Part shown: positions 7,160 to 13,187 of the stretch, piece by piece
Numbering within the stretch: position 1 is the first letter of the stretch
Layout of the letters: each line of letters starts with the position of its first letter
Made by a program: the position numbers and the translations under genes
Assembly: GCF_050729195.1 (NCBI RefSeq)
Contig: NZ_JBOHKS010000223.1
Coordinates: 1 to 13,483, forward strand
DNA: 13,483 nt
Source of the DNA: Hypericibacter sp050729195
Lineage (GTDB): Bacteria > Pseudomonadota > Alphaproteobacteria > Dongiales > Dongiaceae
Reading direction: 5' to 3'
The notes under the pieces: generated by a model
What the model saw: the letters and a program-made list of their open reading frames with translations, nothing else
Databases searched by the model: none
What the model was told of the DNA's origin: nothing

Positions 7160-7181
7160 AAAAAAATCTGCGGGCGCACAG
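7160..7181 (-). terminator. Candidate Rho-independent terminator of the aromatic operon
   Basis: On the minus strand, CTGTG (7181-7177), loop CGCC, CGCAG (7172-7168) forms a 5-bp stem with one G-U pair. After a single A (7167) comes a run of seven T (7166-7160). It lies about 60 bases after the tyrA stop in the right orientation. The stem is short but the T-run is the longest on that strand nearby. Confidence 0.45.
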
Positions 7182-7239
7182 GACGGAATGCCTCACCCGG
7201 TTGGCGGGCGACGCCTCCCTCGGCGACGAAGTGGCGGAT

Positions 7240-8157
7240 TCAGGCCTGCTTGGCGTCGATGATCCCGCGCCGGATCGCGCGCGTGCGGGTGAAGAGCGCC
7301 TCGAGCTTGTCGCCTTCGCCCCAACGAATCGCACGCTGCAGCGCCGTCAGATCCTCGGCGAAGCGGCCCAGCATCTCCAGCACCGCGTCGCGATTGTTGA
7401 GGAACACGTCGCGCCACATCACCGGGTCGGACGCCGCGATGCGGGTGAAGTCGCGGAAGCCCGAGGCCGAGAATTTGATGACTTCGCTCTGGGTCGCGTC
7501 CTCGAGATCGGCGACCGTGCCGACGATGGTGTAGGCGATCAGATGCGGCAGATGCGAGGTGATGGCCAGCGTCTTGTCGTGATGGCCGGCCTCCATGACC
7601 TCGACCTGGCTGCCACAGGCCTGCCAGAACCGGACCATCTTGTCGGTGGCGGCGGCATCGGTGCCGGGCGGCGGCGTCAGGATGCACCAGCGCCCGTCGA
7701 ACAGGGTGGCGAAACCCGATTCCGGGCCGGAATGCTCGGTGCCGGCGATCGGGTGGCCGGGCACGAAATGAACGCCGTCCGGGACATTGGGCCCGAGATC
7801 GCGGATCACCGCCTGCTTGACCGAGCCGACATCGCTGAGGATCGCCCCCGGCTCGAGGCTGTCGCGGATGGCGGCACCGATCTCGGCATAGGTGCCGACC
7901 GGCGAGCAGATGATGACGAGATCGGCATCCTTCACCGCGGAAGCCGGGTCCGCGTGGATCGAATCCACCAGCCCCAGCTCGACGGCCTTGGCGCGGGTGC
8001 GTTCCGAGCGGGCGTGGCCCGAGATATGCCGGGCGAGGCCGCCGCGGCGGATCGCATGCGACAGCGAGGAGCCGATCAGGCCGAGCCCGATCAGCGCCAC
8101 GCGCTCGAACAACGGGCTTTTGGGGGGGCTTTTCTGGGGGCTTGTCTGGGCGCTCAT
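7240..8157 (-). CDS. tyrA: Prephenate/arogenate (cyclohexadienyl) dehydrogenase (305 aa)
   Basis: The enzyme oxidatively decarboxylates prephenate or arogenate in tyrosine synthesis. The N-terminal Rossmann domain has GLGLIGSS (24-31). Further TyrA signatures are CSPVGTY (84-90), DVGSVKQ (109-115), GHPIAGTEHSGPESGF (134-149) and the helical dimer-domain start HHDKTLAITSHLPH (192-205). No ACT domain or fused chorismate mutase is present, so it is the short monofunctional form. Alphaproteobacterial members are often called TyrC or cyclohexadienyl dehydrogenase; which substrate and which cofactor it uses cannot be settled here. Its ATG at 8157 overlaps the hisC stop (ATGA), and it is the last gene of a three-gene operon. 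The first 16 residues (QTSPQKSPPKSP) are a low-complexity lead from a G/C-run-rich DNA stretch at 8114-8150. Confidence 0.93.
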   Translation of the reverse strand: MSAQTSPQKSPPKSPLFERVALIGLGLIGSSLSHAIRRGGLARHISGHARSERTRAKAVELGLVDSIHADPASAVKDADLVIICSPVGTYAEIGAAIRDSLEPGAILSDVGSVKQAVIRDLGPNVPDGVHFVPGHPIAGTEHSGPESGFATLFDGRWCILTPPPGTDAAATDKMVRFWQACGSQVEVMEAGHHDKTLAITSHLPHLIAYTIVGTVADLEDATQSEVIKFSASGFRDFTRIAASDPVMWRDVFLNNRDAVLEMLGRFAEDLTALQRAIRWGEGDKLEALFTRTRAIRRGIIDAKQA

Positions 8158-9263
8158 CGCGAGCCTCCGGTTTCCGGCTCCCGGCCGGTGAATTCGCGCA
8201 ACGCCGCCACGGTCGCCTCCATCTCCTCGGCCGTGCCGATGGTGAATCGCAGATAATCGGGGAGGCCGTAGCCCGCCATGCGGCGCGGAATGATGCCGCG
8301 GCCGTTGAGGAAGGCCAGCGCCTTCTCGGCCCCGCCGGTCGCCTCGGGAAATTGAACCAGGATGAAATTGCAGAGGCTCGGATGGGGGATCAGCCCCAGC
8401 GCCTCGACTTGGCGGCTGAACCAGGGCAGCCAGCGGTCGTTATGCGCGCGCGCCTTCTCGGTATGGGCGCGATCTTCAAGCGCTGCCACGGCCGCGGCCT
8501 GGGCCGCGGCTCCCGTATTGAAGGGCCCGCGCACCCGATTGAGCACATCGGCCACCGCCGGCGGGCAGTAGGCCCAGCCCATGCGCAAGGCGGCCAGGCC
8601 GTAGATCTTCGAGAAGGTGCGGAGCATCACGACATTGTCGTGGCTCTCGACCAGGCTTGCGCCGGCATCGTAATCGGGCCGCGTCACATATTCCGCATAG
8701 GCCGCGTCCAGCGCCAGCAGCACGTCGGGCGCCAGCCGGTCGCGCAGGCGCTTGACCTCGGCGCTCGGCAGATAGCTGCCGGTCGGGTTGTTCGGGTTGG
8801 CCAGGAACAGGATGCGGGTGCGCGGCGTCACGCGCGCCAGCAGCGCGTCGACATCGGCCGTGAGGTTGCGCTCGGGCGCCGTCACCGGCGTGGCGCCGAC
8901 GCTCTGCGCCGCGATCGGATACATGAGGAAGCCGTGGCGGCTATAGAGCACCTCGTCGCCGGGCCCGGCATAGGCGCGCACCAGCAGGCCGATCAGCTCG
9001 TCGGAGCCGGCGCCGCAGACGATGCGCGAAGGCTCGAGCGCGTGATGACGCGCGATCGCCTCGCGCAGCGAGACGGCGCCGCCATCGGGATAGCGGTGGA
9101 GGTCGCCCGCGAGCGCCCTATAGGCCTCGATCGCGCGCGGGCTGGGCCCCAGCGGCGATTCGTTCGAGGCGAGCTTGATGATGCGGTTCTGGCCCGGCAG
9201 GTTCGATTCGCCGCCGACATAGGGCGCGATCGACATGATGCCGGGGCGCGGCGTGATCGCCAT
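8154..9263 (-). CDS. hisC: Histidinol-phosphate / aromatic aminotransferase (369 aa)
   Basis: A PLP fold-type I aminotransferase of the HisC family. Key features: LASNESPLGPSP (31-42); YPDGG (58-62); CGAGSDELIG (83-92), which binds the cofactor phosphate; FLANPNNPTGS (153-163); the aspartate and tyrosine of LALDAAYAEY (183-192), Asp186 contacting the PLP ring nitrogen; the Schiff-base lysine Lys219 in TFSKIYGLAALRMGW; and the C-terminal arginine region LRFTIGT. HisC proteins act on imidazole acetol phosphate and often on aromatic keto acids. Placement between chorismate mutase and tyrA suggests transamination of phenylpyruvate, hydroxyphenylpyruvate or prephenate, perhaps along with histidine synthesis. 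I chose the ATG at 9263 over a TTG at 9269: AGGGAGG in the end of the upstream gene lies 9 bases before the ATG but only 3 before the TTG. The stop overlaps the tyrA start. Confidence 0.93.
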   Translation of the reverse strand: MAITPRPGIMSIAPYVGGESNLPGQNRIIKLASNESPLGPSPRAIEAYRALAGDLHRYPDGGAVSLREAIARHHALEPSRIVCGAGSDELIGLLVRAYAGPGDEVLYSRHGFLMYPIAAQSVGATPVTAPERNLTADVDALLARVTPRTRILFLANPNNPTGSYLPSAEVKRLRDRLAPDVLLALDAAYAEYVTRPDYDAGASLVESHDNVVMLRTFSKIYGLAALRMGWAYCPPAVADVLNRVRGPFNTGAAAQAAAVAALEDRAHTEKARAHNDRWLPWFSRQVEALGLIPHPSLCNFILVQFPEATGGAEKALAFLNGRGIIPRRMAGYGLPDYLRFTIGTAEEMEATVAALREFTGREPETGGSR

Positions 9264-9265
9264 GG

Positions 9266-10177
9266 TCAACGGCCTCCCTTGGGCCTGGCCGCGATCCCGA
9301 GCTCGGCATCGCTCAAGGGCTCGGCATAGCAGCCCAGCGTCCAGACCTGCTGCAAGGCCGGCCCCAGCCGGCGTGCGAGGCGCGCCAGGCGGTTGTCGTC
9401 AGGGCTGAGGAAGCCCGGAACCTCGATCAGATGCAGATAGCCGCCGGTCTCGGCCGGGCCGACGCCGAAGACGCGGAAGCTGGGCTCGAGCGCCTCGGCC
9501 TTGAAGGCGGCGGCAAGCGCACTGCGCGACAGCTCGGCCGCCGTCTCGACGGCGACCAGGCTGCGATCGAGGCCCGAGGCCTCGGGCACGATCGGCCCCA
9601 CCACCAGCGCCTCGACCGGCGCGCCGCGCTCCGAGCCGCGGGCCCCGAAGGGCAGCCGCACCACGATCCGCGGCGCCTTGGCGTCGCGGCTGAGGAGGAG
9701 ACGCCACCAATGGTCGCTGTCGGTCGATTGCGGCATCGGCAGCACCGCGACCGAGGCCTCGCCGTCGAACACGGCGCCCAGCGCCTGACGCGCGGATTCG
9801 CGCGGAATGAGATGGGTCATGCTGCCGAAATAATCGCGCGCCAGATCCCAGTAGCCGGCTTCCGAGGCCGAGGGCATGCAGACCGCCACCGAGAAGCTGC
9901 CTTCGAGCCGGAGCGAGGCCGACATCAGCTCGCACCACATGCGCACCAGGGTCGCCTTCGACAGCGGTCCGCGATGGCGCTCCACCAGCTTGCGCAGGAT
10001 GATCGCCTCGCGCGCGGGACGCATATGAACCACGCGCGCGCCGCCGCTGACGCGGTTCTTGAGGGCGCCGACTTGCGTCACCACTTCAGCCCGGCGCACG
10101 ATCAGTTCTTGCAGCGTGACATCGATCTCGTCGATCTGACGACGCAGATCGTCGAGGGTGGGTTGGGCGTCGGCCAT
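9266..10177 (-). CDS. Chorismate mutase (AroQ) fused to a degenerate prephenate dehydratase-like and ACT-like region (303 aa)
   Basis: Residues 7-92 are an AroQ-type chorismate mutase: LDDLRRQIDEID (8-19), Arg28/29, Lys40 and Arg56-Glu57 fall at the spacing of the catalytic residues of the E. coli P-protein mutase domain. After it, VAVLPMPQS (143-151) matches the VLPIENS block of prephenate dehydratase, and ALVVGPIVPEASGLDRSLVAV (190-210, in parts) lines up with the segment TRF-LVxG...PxGxDKTSL. The TRF catalytic motif itself is absent (VEA in its place), and only about 40 residues separate the two blocks instead of about 100. Residues 205-287 resemble an ACT domain (GGYLHLIEVPGF, then LGCYAEP for LGSYP). 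Most likely it is an active mutase with a dead dehydratase module, kept perhaps for regulation. First gene of the operon; the stop is 2 bases before the hisC ATG. Confidence 0.85.
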   Translation of the reverse strand: MADAQPTLDDLRRQIDEIDVTLQELIVRRAEVVTQVGALKNRVSGGARVVHMRPAREAIILRKLVERHRGPLSKATLVRMWCELMSASLRLEGSFSVAVCMPSASEAGYWDLARDYFGSMTHLIPRESARQALGAVFDGEASVAVLPMPQSTDSDHWWRLLLSRDAKAPRIVVRLPFGARGSERGAPVEALVVGPIVPEASGLDRSLVAVETAAELSRSALAAAFKAEALEPSFRVFGVGPAETGGYLHLIEVPGFLSPDDNRLARLARRLGPALQQVWTLGCYAEPLSDAELGIAARPKGGR

Positions 10178-10210
10178 GCGTTGGGATCCAGCTCTTGGAA
10201 AGGCGGGTTA

Positions 10211-10239
10211 GTGATAGTCGGCCAGCGTCTTAAAATCAA
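10211..10239 (-). promoter_or_regulatory. Candidate promoter of the chorismate mutase - hisC - tyrA operon
   Basis: Minus strand TTGATT (10239-10234) and TATCAC (10216-10211) are separated by 17 bases, each matching consensus at 4 of 6. Transcription would begin near 10204, leaving a leader of about 27 bases before the ATG at 10177. It lies back to back with the candidate metX promoter, 9 bases away. Confidence 0.4.
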
Positions 10240-10286
10240 AGAAAACGTTGACAGTGCGAGGGGCGCACCCCTAGCTAATCCGCTGG
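10222..10286 (+). promoter_or_regulatory. Candidate metX promoter with nested inverted repeats
   Basis: A perfect -35 hexamer TTGACA (10248-10253) is followed by the palindrome GTGCG-AGGGG-CGCAC (10254-10268) and then TAGCTA/CTAGCT (10271-10277), the weak best -10 at 17-18 bases. An outer repeat CCAGCG (10222-10227) and CGCTGG (10281-10286) brackets the whole. The inner loop AGGG can also pair with CCCT (10269-10272), giving an H-type pseudoknot if transcribed. An operator for a methionine or SAM-responsive repressor is one reading; an RNA element is another. Confidence 0.4.
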
Positions 10287-10332
10287 TTTTCCTGCCCTCT
10301 TCGACCCTTCCCCTGAGAGCTCCCCGAACCCG

Positions 10333-11502
10333 ATGGCCGGCCTGACGCGCAATTCACCCGAGGTCCGTGCTCGCCTTCCCGGCGAGCGCGTGGTGTTCGG
10401 CCAGAGCCAGCCGATGCCGCTCGATTGCGGCGTGGCCCTGGGGCCGTTCACGGTGGCCTACCGGACCTATGGCCAGCTCAACAAGGACAAGTCGAACGCG
10501 ATCCTGGTCTGCCACGCCCTGACCGGGGACCAGTTCATGGCCGACACCCACCCCATCACCGGCAAATCCGGCTGGTGGAGCAACATGGTGGGGCCGGGCC
10601 TGCCGCTCGACACCGATCGCTATTTCGTCTTTTGCGCCAATGTCCTGGGCGGCTGCATGGGGACCACGGGGCCGAGCGACCCCGATCCCGTCACCGGCAA
10701 GCCCTATGGGCTGCATTTCCCGGTCGTCACCATCGCCGACATGGTGCGCGCGCAGAAGCTGCTGATCGACCATCTCGGCATCGAGAAGCTGTTCTGCGTC
10801 ACCGGCGGTTCGATGGGTGGCATGCAAGTTTTGCAATGGGCCGCGACCTATCCGGAGCGGGTCTTCGCGGCGGTGCCGATCGCCTGCGCCGCGCGCCATT
10901 CGGCCCAGAACATCGCCTTCCACGAGGTCGGGCGCCAGGCGATCATGGCCGATCCCGAATGGTGCGCCGGCGACTATCTGACGCAAGGCCGCAATCCCGC
11001 GCGCGGGCTCTCGGTCGCGCGCATGGCGGCGCATATCACCTATCTCTCGGAGGCGGCGCTCCATCGCAAGTTCGGGCGCAGCCTGCAGGACCGCTCGAAG
11101 CTGACCTACGGCTTCGAGGCCGACTTCCAGGTCGAGAGCTATCTGCGCCATCAGGGGTCCACCTTCGTCGACCGCTTCGACGCGAACGCCTATCTCTACA
11201 TCACGCGCGCGATGGATTATTTCGATCTCGCGGCCGAGCATGGCGGCATCCTCGCCAACGCCTTTCGCGGCACGCCGGTGCGCTTCTGCGCTGTCTCCTT
11301 CACCGGCGACTGGCTGTTCCCGACGCGCGAGAGCCGCGTGATCGTCAACGCGCTGAACGCGGTCGCGGCCAATGTCAGCTTCGTCGAGATCGAGAGCGAC
11401 GCGGGCCATGACGCCTTCCTGCTCGACGTGCCGGAGTTCTATCGCATGCTCAGCGGCTTCCTCGGCGGCTGCGCGGAACATCGCGGCCTCAATCGCGGCT
11501 GA
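10333..11502 (+). CDS. metX: Homoserine O-acetyltransferase (MetX-type, 389 aa)
   Basis: An alpha/beta-hydrolase enzyme that acylates homoserine in methionine synthesis, in the cytoplasm. The nucleophile Ser160 sits in GGSMGGMQ (158-165); Asp326 in FTGDWLFPT (323-331) and His359 in DAGHDAFLLD (356-365) complete the triad. Other MetX signatures are CHALTGDQ (60-67), GGCMGTTGPSDPDP (106-119) and the AMDYFD segment (293-298). MetX-family enzymes may use acetyl-CoA or succinyl-CoA; I keep the usual acetyl name without proof. The ATG at 10333 gives the normal length; the leader is pyrimidine-rich and has only a weak GAGAG about 13 bases upstream. It heads the metX-metW operon, with 16 bases between the genes, and is divergent from the aromatic operon. 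Confidence 0.95.
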   Translation: MAGLTRNSPEVRARLPGERVVFGQSQPMPLDCGVALGPFTVAYRTYGQLNKDKSNAILVCHALTGDQFMADTHPITGKSGWWSNMVGPGLPLDTDRYFVFCANVLGGCMGTTGPSDPDPVTGKPYGLHFPVVTIADMVRAQKLLIDHLGIEKLFCVTGGSMGGMQVLQWAATYPERVFAAVPIACAARHSAQNIAFHEVGRQAIMADPEWCAGDYLTQGRNPARGLSVARMAAHITYLSEAALHRKFGRSLQDRSKLTYGFEADFQVESYLRHQGSTFVDRFDANAYLYITRAMDYFDLAAEHGGILANAFRGTPVRFCAVSFTGDWLFPTRESRVIVNALNAVAANVSFVEIESDAGHDAFLLDVPEFYRMLSGFLGGCAEHRGLNRG

Positions 11503-11518
11503 GCGGGGAGAGATCCGG

Positions 11519-12151
11519 GTGGCGTCAGAGGCTTCGATCAACCAGGCCGGCATCCGCGTCGACCTGCAGCTCATCGCGGACATGATCCAGCCCGCGACGC
11601 GCGTGCTCGATATCGGCTGCGGCGACGGTGCGCTGCTCGATTATCTGGTGCATTTCAAGCAGGTCGACGGGCGCGGCATGGAGCTGAGCCAGGCCGGCGT
11701 GAATGCCTGCGTGGCGCAGGGGCTCTCGGTGATCCAGGGCGACGCCGACATCGACCTCGCCAACTATCCGAGCGACGCGTTCGACTATGCGGTGCTGAGC
11801 CAGACCCTGCAGGCGACGCATAATCCGCTGGCCGTGCTGCGCCAGCTCACCCGCATCGGCCGGCGCGCCATCGTCTCCTTCCCCAATTTCGGCCATTGGC
11901 GCGTGCGCTGGCATCTGGGCGCCATGGGCCGCATGCCGGTGACGCCGACCTTGCCGTCGAGCTGGTACGACACGCCCAACATCCATCTCTGCACGATCCG
12001 GGATTTCTTCGGGCTCTGCCGCTCGAGCGACATCGCGATCGAACGCGCGATCGCGATCGATGCCAAGGGCAATGCACGCCCGATCCGCTCGCTGCAGCTC
12101 GCCAATCTGCTGGGCGAGCAGGGGTTGTTTCTGTTGAAGGGTCAGAGCTAG
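11519..12151 (+). CDS. metW: MetW, methionine biosynthesis methyltransferase-like protein (210 aa)
   Basis: A small class I SAM-methyltransferase fold. Motif I is LDIGCGDG (30-37), Glu55 in GMELS (53-57) is placed to bind the SAM ribose, and VLSQTLQATHNP (92-103) is the MetW signature, followed by FPNFGHW and the SSWYDTPNIHLCT segment. MetW is a common partner of MetX in Proteobacteria and is thought to support homoserine acylation; its exact role is unsettled. The frame is open far upstream inside metX. I chose the GTG at 11519 because GGGGAG (11505-11510) lies 8 bases before it, the start sits 16 bases after the metX stop, and the resulting length (about 200) is normal for the family. Confidence 0.93.
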   Translation: MASEASINQAGIRVDLQLIADMIQPATRVLDIGCGDGALLDYLVHFKQVDGRGMELSQAGVNACVAQGLSVIQGDADIDLANYPSDAFDYAVLSQTLQATHNPLAVLRQLTRIGRRAIVSFPNFGHWRVRWHLGAMGRMPVTPTLPSSWYDTPNIHLCTIRDFFGLCRSSDIAIERAIAIDAKGNARPIRSLQLANLLGEQGLFLLKGQS

Positions 12152-12194
12152 GCAGGCTGTCCTGCCGGGGACACCGCGAGAAATCAATTCTCGC
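12151..12194. terminator. Two hairpins between the convergent metW and methyltransferase genes
   Basis: GGCAGG-CTGT-CCTGCC (12151-12166) is a perfect 6-bp stem beginning at the last base of the metW stop. GCGAGAA-ATCAA-TTCTCGC (12176-12194) is a perfect 7-bp stem whose loop contains the stop codon of the opposing gene. Neither has a T-run, so they may be 3' stabilising structures or part of a Rho-dependent end rather than classical terminators. Confidence 0.4.
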
Positions 12195-12954
12195 CGGGAT
12201 CCTTGGACAGGCTGCCGCGGCGCGTCTCGCGGCCCGCGATCTGCGGGAAGGCGATGACGGCGGCCTGCCGGCGGCGCGGCGGCGCCTTGACCGAGGCCAC
12301 GCCATAGAGCTGCTTGCCAGCCTCGATCATCACCACGCCAGCGAAGCGCGAGAACCAGCGCCCGCCGATGCGCTCCCAGGCGGGCGCCGTCTTGAGCATC
12401 CAGCTGGTGCGGATCGGCGGGAGGAACAGCGCCTCGCCGTTCTGCGTCGGCATGAACATGTTGTCGCGCATCAGGCGCGAGAGCTGCGAGGGCGAGAAGG
12501 TCTGGCCCTGGCCGAAGGGCGTGCGGTCGCTGCGCGCCCAGATGCCGCGCCGGTTGGGCACGACCGCGAGCAGGCGCCCGTCGTCGGCCATCACCCGCCA
12601 GACCTCGCGCAACAGGTCGCGCAGATGCTCGGCGCATTCGAGCCCATGGACCAGCAGCACGCGGTCGATGGAACGGTCGGGGATCGGCAGGTCGGTCTCG
12701 TCCACGAGGGCCGCGAGGCCGCGCTCGCCCGGCGGCCAATGGAGGATGCCCTGGCCCGCCGGCATCAAGGCCAGCACCCGCTCGGCCTCGGGCCGGAACT
12801 GGCGCAAGTAAGGCGTGGCATAGCCCAGCCCCAGCACCGACTGCCCGCCCACATCCGGCCAGATCTGCCGCAACCGCCGCCGCAACAGATGGCGCGCCAT
12901 CTGCCCCAGGGGCGAAGCGTAGAAATCGCGCAGATCGACAGCGTCGTTCCACAT
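12184..12954 (-). CDS. Class I SAM-dependent methyltransferase-like protein (256 aa)
   Basis: The protein has a Methyltransf_11-type core. The beta-1 glycine loop is VLGLGYATPYL (40-50) in place of the usual VLDLGCGTG, so the acidic and GxGxG residues are partly altered. ETDLPIPDRSIDRVLLVHGLE (86-106, in parts) matches the motif II/III region that precedes the active-site loop, and LREVWRVMADDGRLLAVVPN (115-134) matches the post-core strand-turn pattern of this family. Residues 150-190 carry a family-specific insert, and the last 40 residues are Arg/Lys-rich and probably disordered. A methyltransferase gene of this type often lies beside gloB in alphaproteobacteria. Substrate unknown. The ATG at 12954 has no Shine-Dalgarno sequence; a TATAAA box 8 bases upstream suggests a leaderless transcript. 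It is convergent with metW and divergent from gloB. Confidence 0.82.
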   Translation of the reverse strand: MWNDAVDLRDFYASPLGQMARHLLRRRLRQIWPDVGGQSVLGLGYATPYLRQFRPEAERVLALMPAGQGILHWPPGERGLAALVDETDLPIPDRSIDRVLLVHGLECAEHLRDLLREVWRVMADDGRLLAVVPNRRGIWARSDRTPFGQGQTFSPSQLSRLMRDNMFMPTQNGEALFLPPIRTSWMLKTAPAWERIGGRWFSRFAGVVMIEAGKQLYGVASVKAPPRRRQAAVIAFPQIAGRETRRGSLSKDPGEN

Positions 12955-12982
12955 GGACCGAGTTTATACCATGGAAGTTGCC
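12954..12982 (+). promoter_or_regulatory. Candidate distal plus-strand promoter toward gloB
   Basis: TGGACC (12954-12959) and TATAAA (12977-12982) are spaced by 17 bases, matching consensus at 4 of 6 and 5 of 6. A transcript from here would have a leader of about 200 bases before gloB. That is long, so a closer promoter (13129-13157) may be the main one. Confidence 0.3.
12963..12968 (-). promoter_or_regulatory. Candidate -10 box of the methyltransferase gene
   Basis: TATAAA on the minus strand (12968-12963) is 8 bases from the ATG at 12954, so transcription would begin about at the start codon. No clear -35 hexamer is seen. A second TATAAA on the plus strand (12977-12982) lies just beyond it, making a divergent pair. 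Confidence 0.4.
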
Positions 12983-13038
12983 TGACTATAAATTGGTGAT
13001 GAGGCGAGGTTTTACAGGTCCCTGAGCCTCCTTAAAGG

Positions 13039-13103
13039 GCCCTCCGCCGCCTAATTGTCATCCTGTGGCCACTCGCCCTCAGGCCTTCGCGCCCTCCGCC
13101 GCC
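13039..13103 (+). repeat. Spaced 13-bp direct repeat upstream of gloB
   Basis: GCCCTCCGCCGCC occurs at 13039-13051 and again at 13091-13103, 52 bases apart, in non-coding DNA between the divergent methyltransferase and gloB genes. The motif is low in complexity, so chance in GC-rich DNA is possible. No function is claimed. Confidence 0.3.
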
Positions 13104-13128
13104 GCCACGAGCTTGCGGATAGCAGGTC

Positions 13129-13157
13129 TTGGGCGCCCGCAGCGGCGCTGCTAGAGT
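13129..13157 (+). promoter_or_regulatory. Candidate proximal promoter of gloB
   Basis: TTGGGC (13129-13134) and TAGAGT (13152-13157) are separated by 17 bases, with 3 of 6 and 4 of 6 consensus matches. The leader would be about 25 bases. No Shine-Dalgarno sequence is seen before the gloB ATG. Weak evidence, from position and hexamers only. Confidence 0.3.
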
Positions 13158-13187
13158 TGGCACCTCCTGCATCAACGCCGCACCCCC

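Larger units (their letters stand above)
6925..7239. other. 315-bp gene-free region between tyrA and hss, rich in inverted repeats
   Basis: I see no convincing gene here; open frames crossing it lack family resemblance. It contains: a hairpin GTGCC-CGCG / CGCG-A-GGCAC (7022-7045, one bulged A, 5-base loop); a hairpin TCGGC/GCCGA (7069-7082) followed on the minus strand, after 8 bases, by TTTTT (7060-7056); a long-range complement GGCTCCC (7003-7009) and GGGAGCC (7091-7097) that would enclose both hairpins; and the tyrA terminator at 7160-7181. It may hold an hss regulatory leader, or simply a terminator and upstream promoter DNA. Confidence 0.5.

Noticed and set aside
5494..8256. A 920-codon open frame on the plus strand spanning hss and tyrA
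   Set aside because: It is antisense to two genes with clear family motifs. Its translation is Arg/His/Gln/Asp-rich without domain resemblance, as expected of a shadow frame in GC-rich DNA.
8142..9329. A 395-codon plus-strand open frame over hisC
   Set aside because: It mirrors the hisC codons, has low-complexity composition and no recognisable motif.
10222..10290. A SAM-II riboswitch upstream of metX
   Set aside because: The string TAGCTAA and a potential pseudoknot recall the 3' part of SAM-II, but the conserved 5' part and the spacing I remember are not visible, and the TTGACA/palindrome layout suits DNA control better. Kept only as a possibility under the control region.
10354..11583. 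A 409-codon minus-strand open frame over metX
   Set aside because: Antisense to metX, whose catalytic triad and length are canonical. The reverse translation has the Arg/His/Asp bias of a shadow.
12031..12065. Clustered GATCGCGATCG repeats in the end of metW, similar to iterated palindromes of other bacteria
   Set aside because: They encode conserved-looking metW residues, and GATC/CGCG-rich words are frequent throughout this GC-rich window.
11525..12952. A 475-codon minus-strand open frame through the methyltransferase and metW
   Set aside because: It runs out of frame through the methyltransferase gene and antisense to metW, both of which have conserved motifs in their own frames. The translation is Arg/Ala-rich with no domain.
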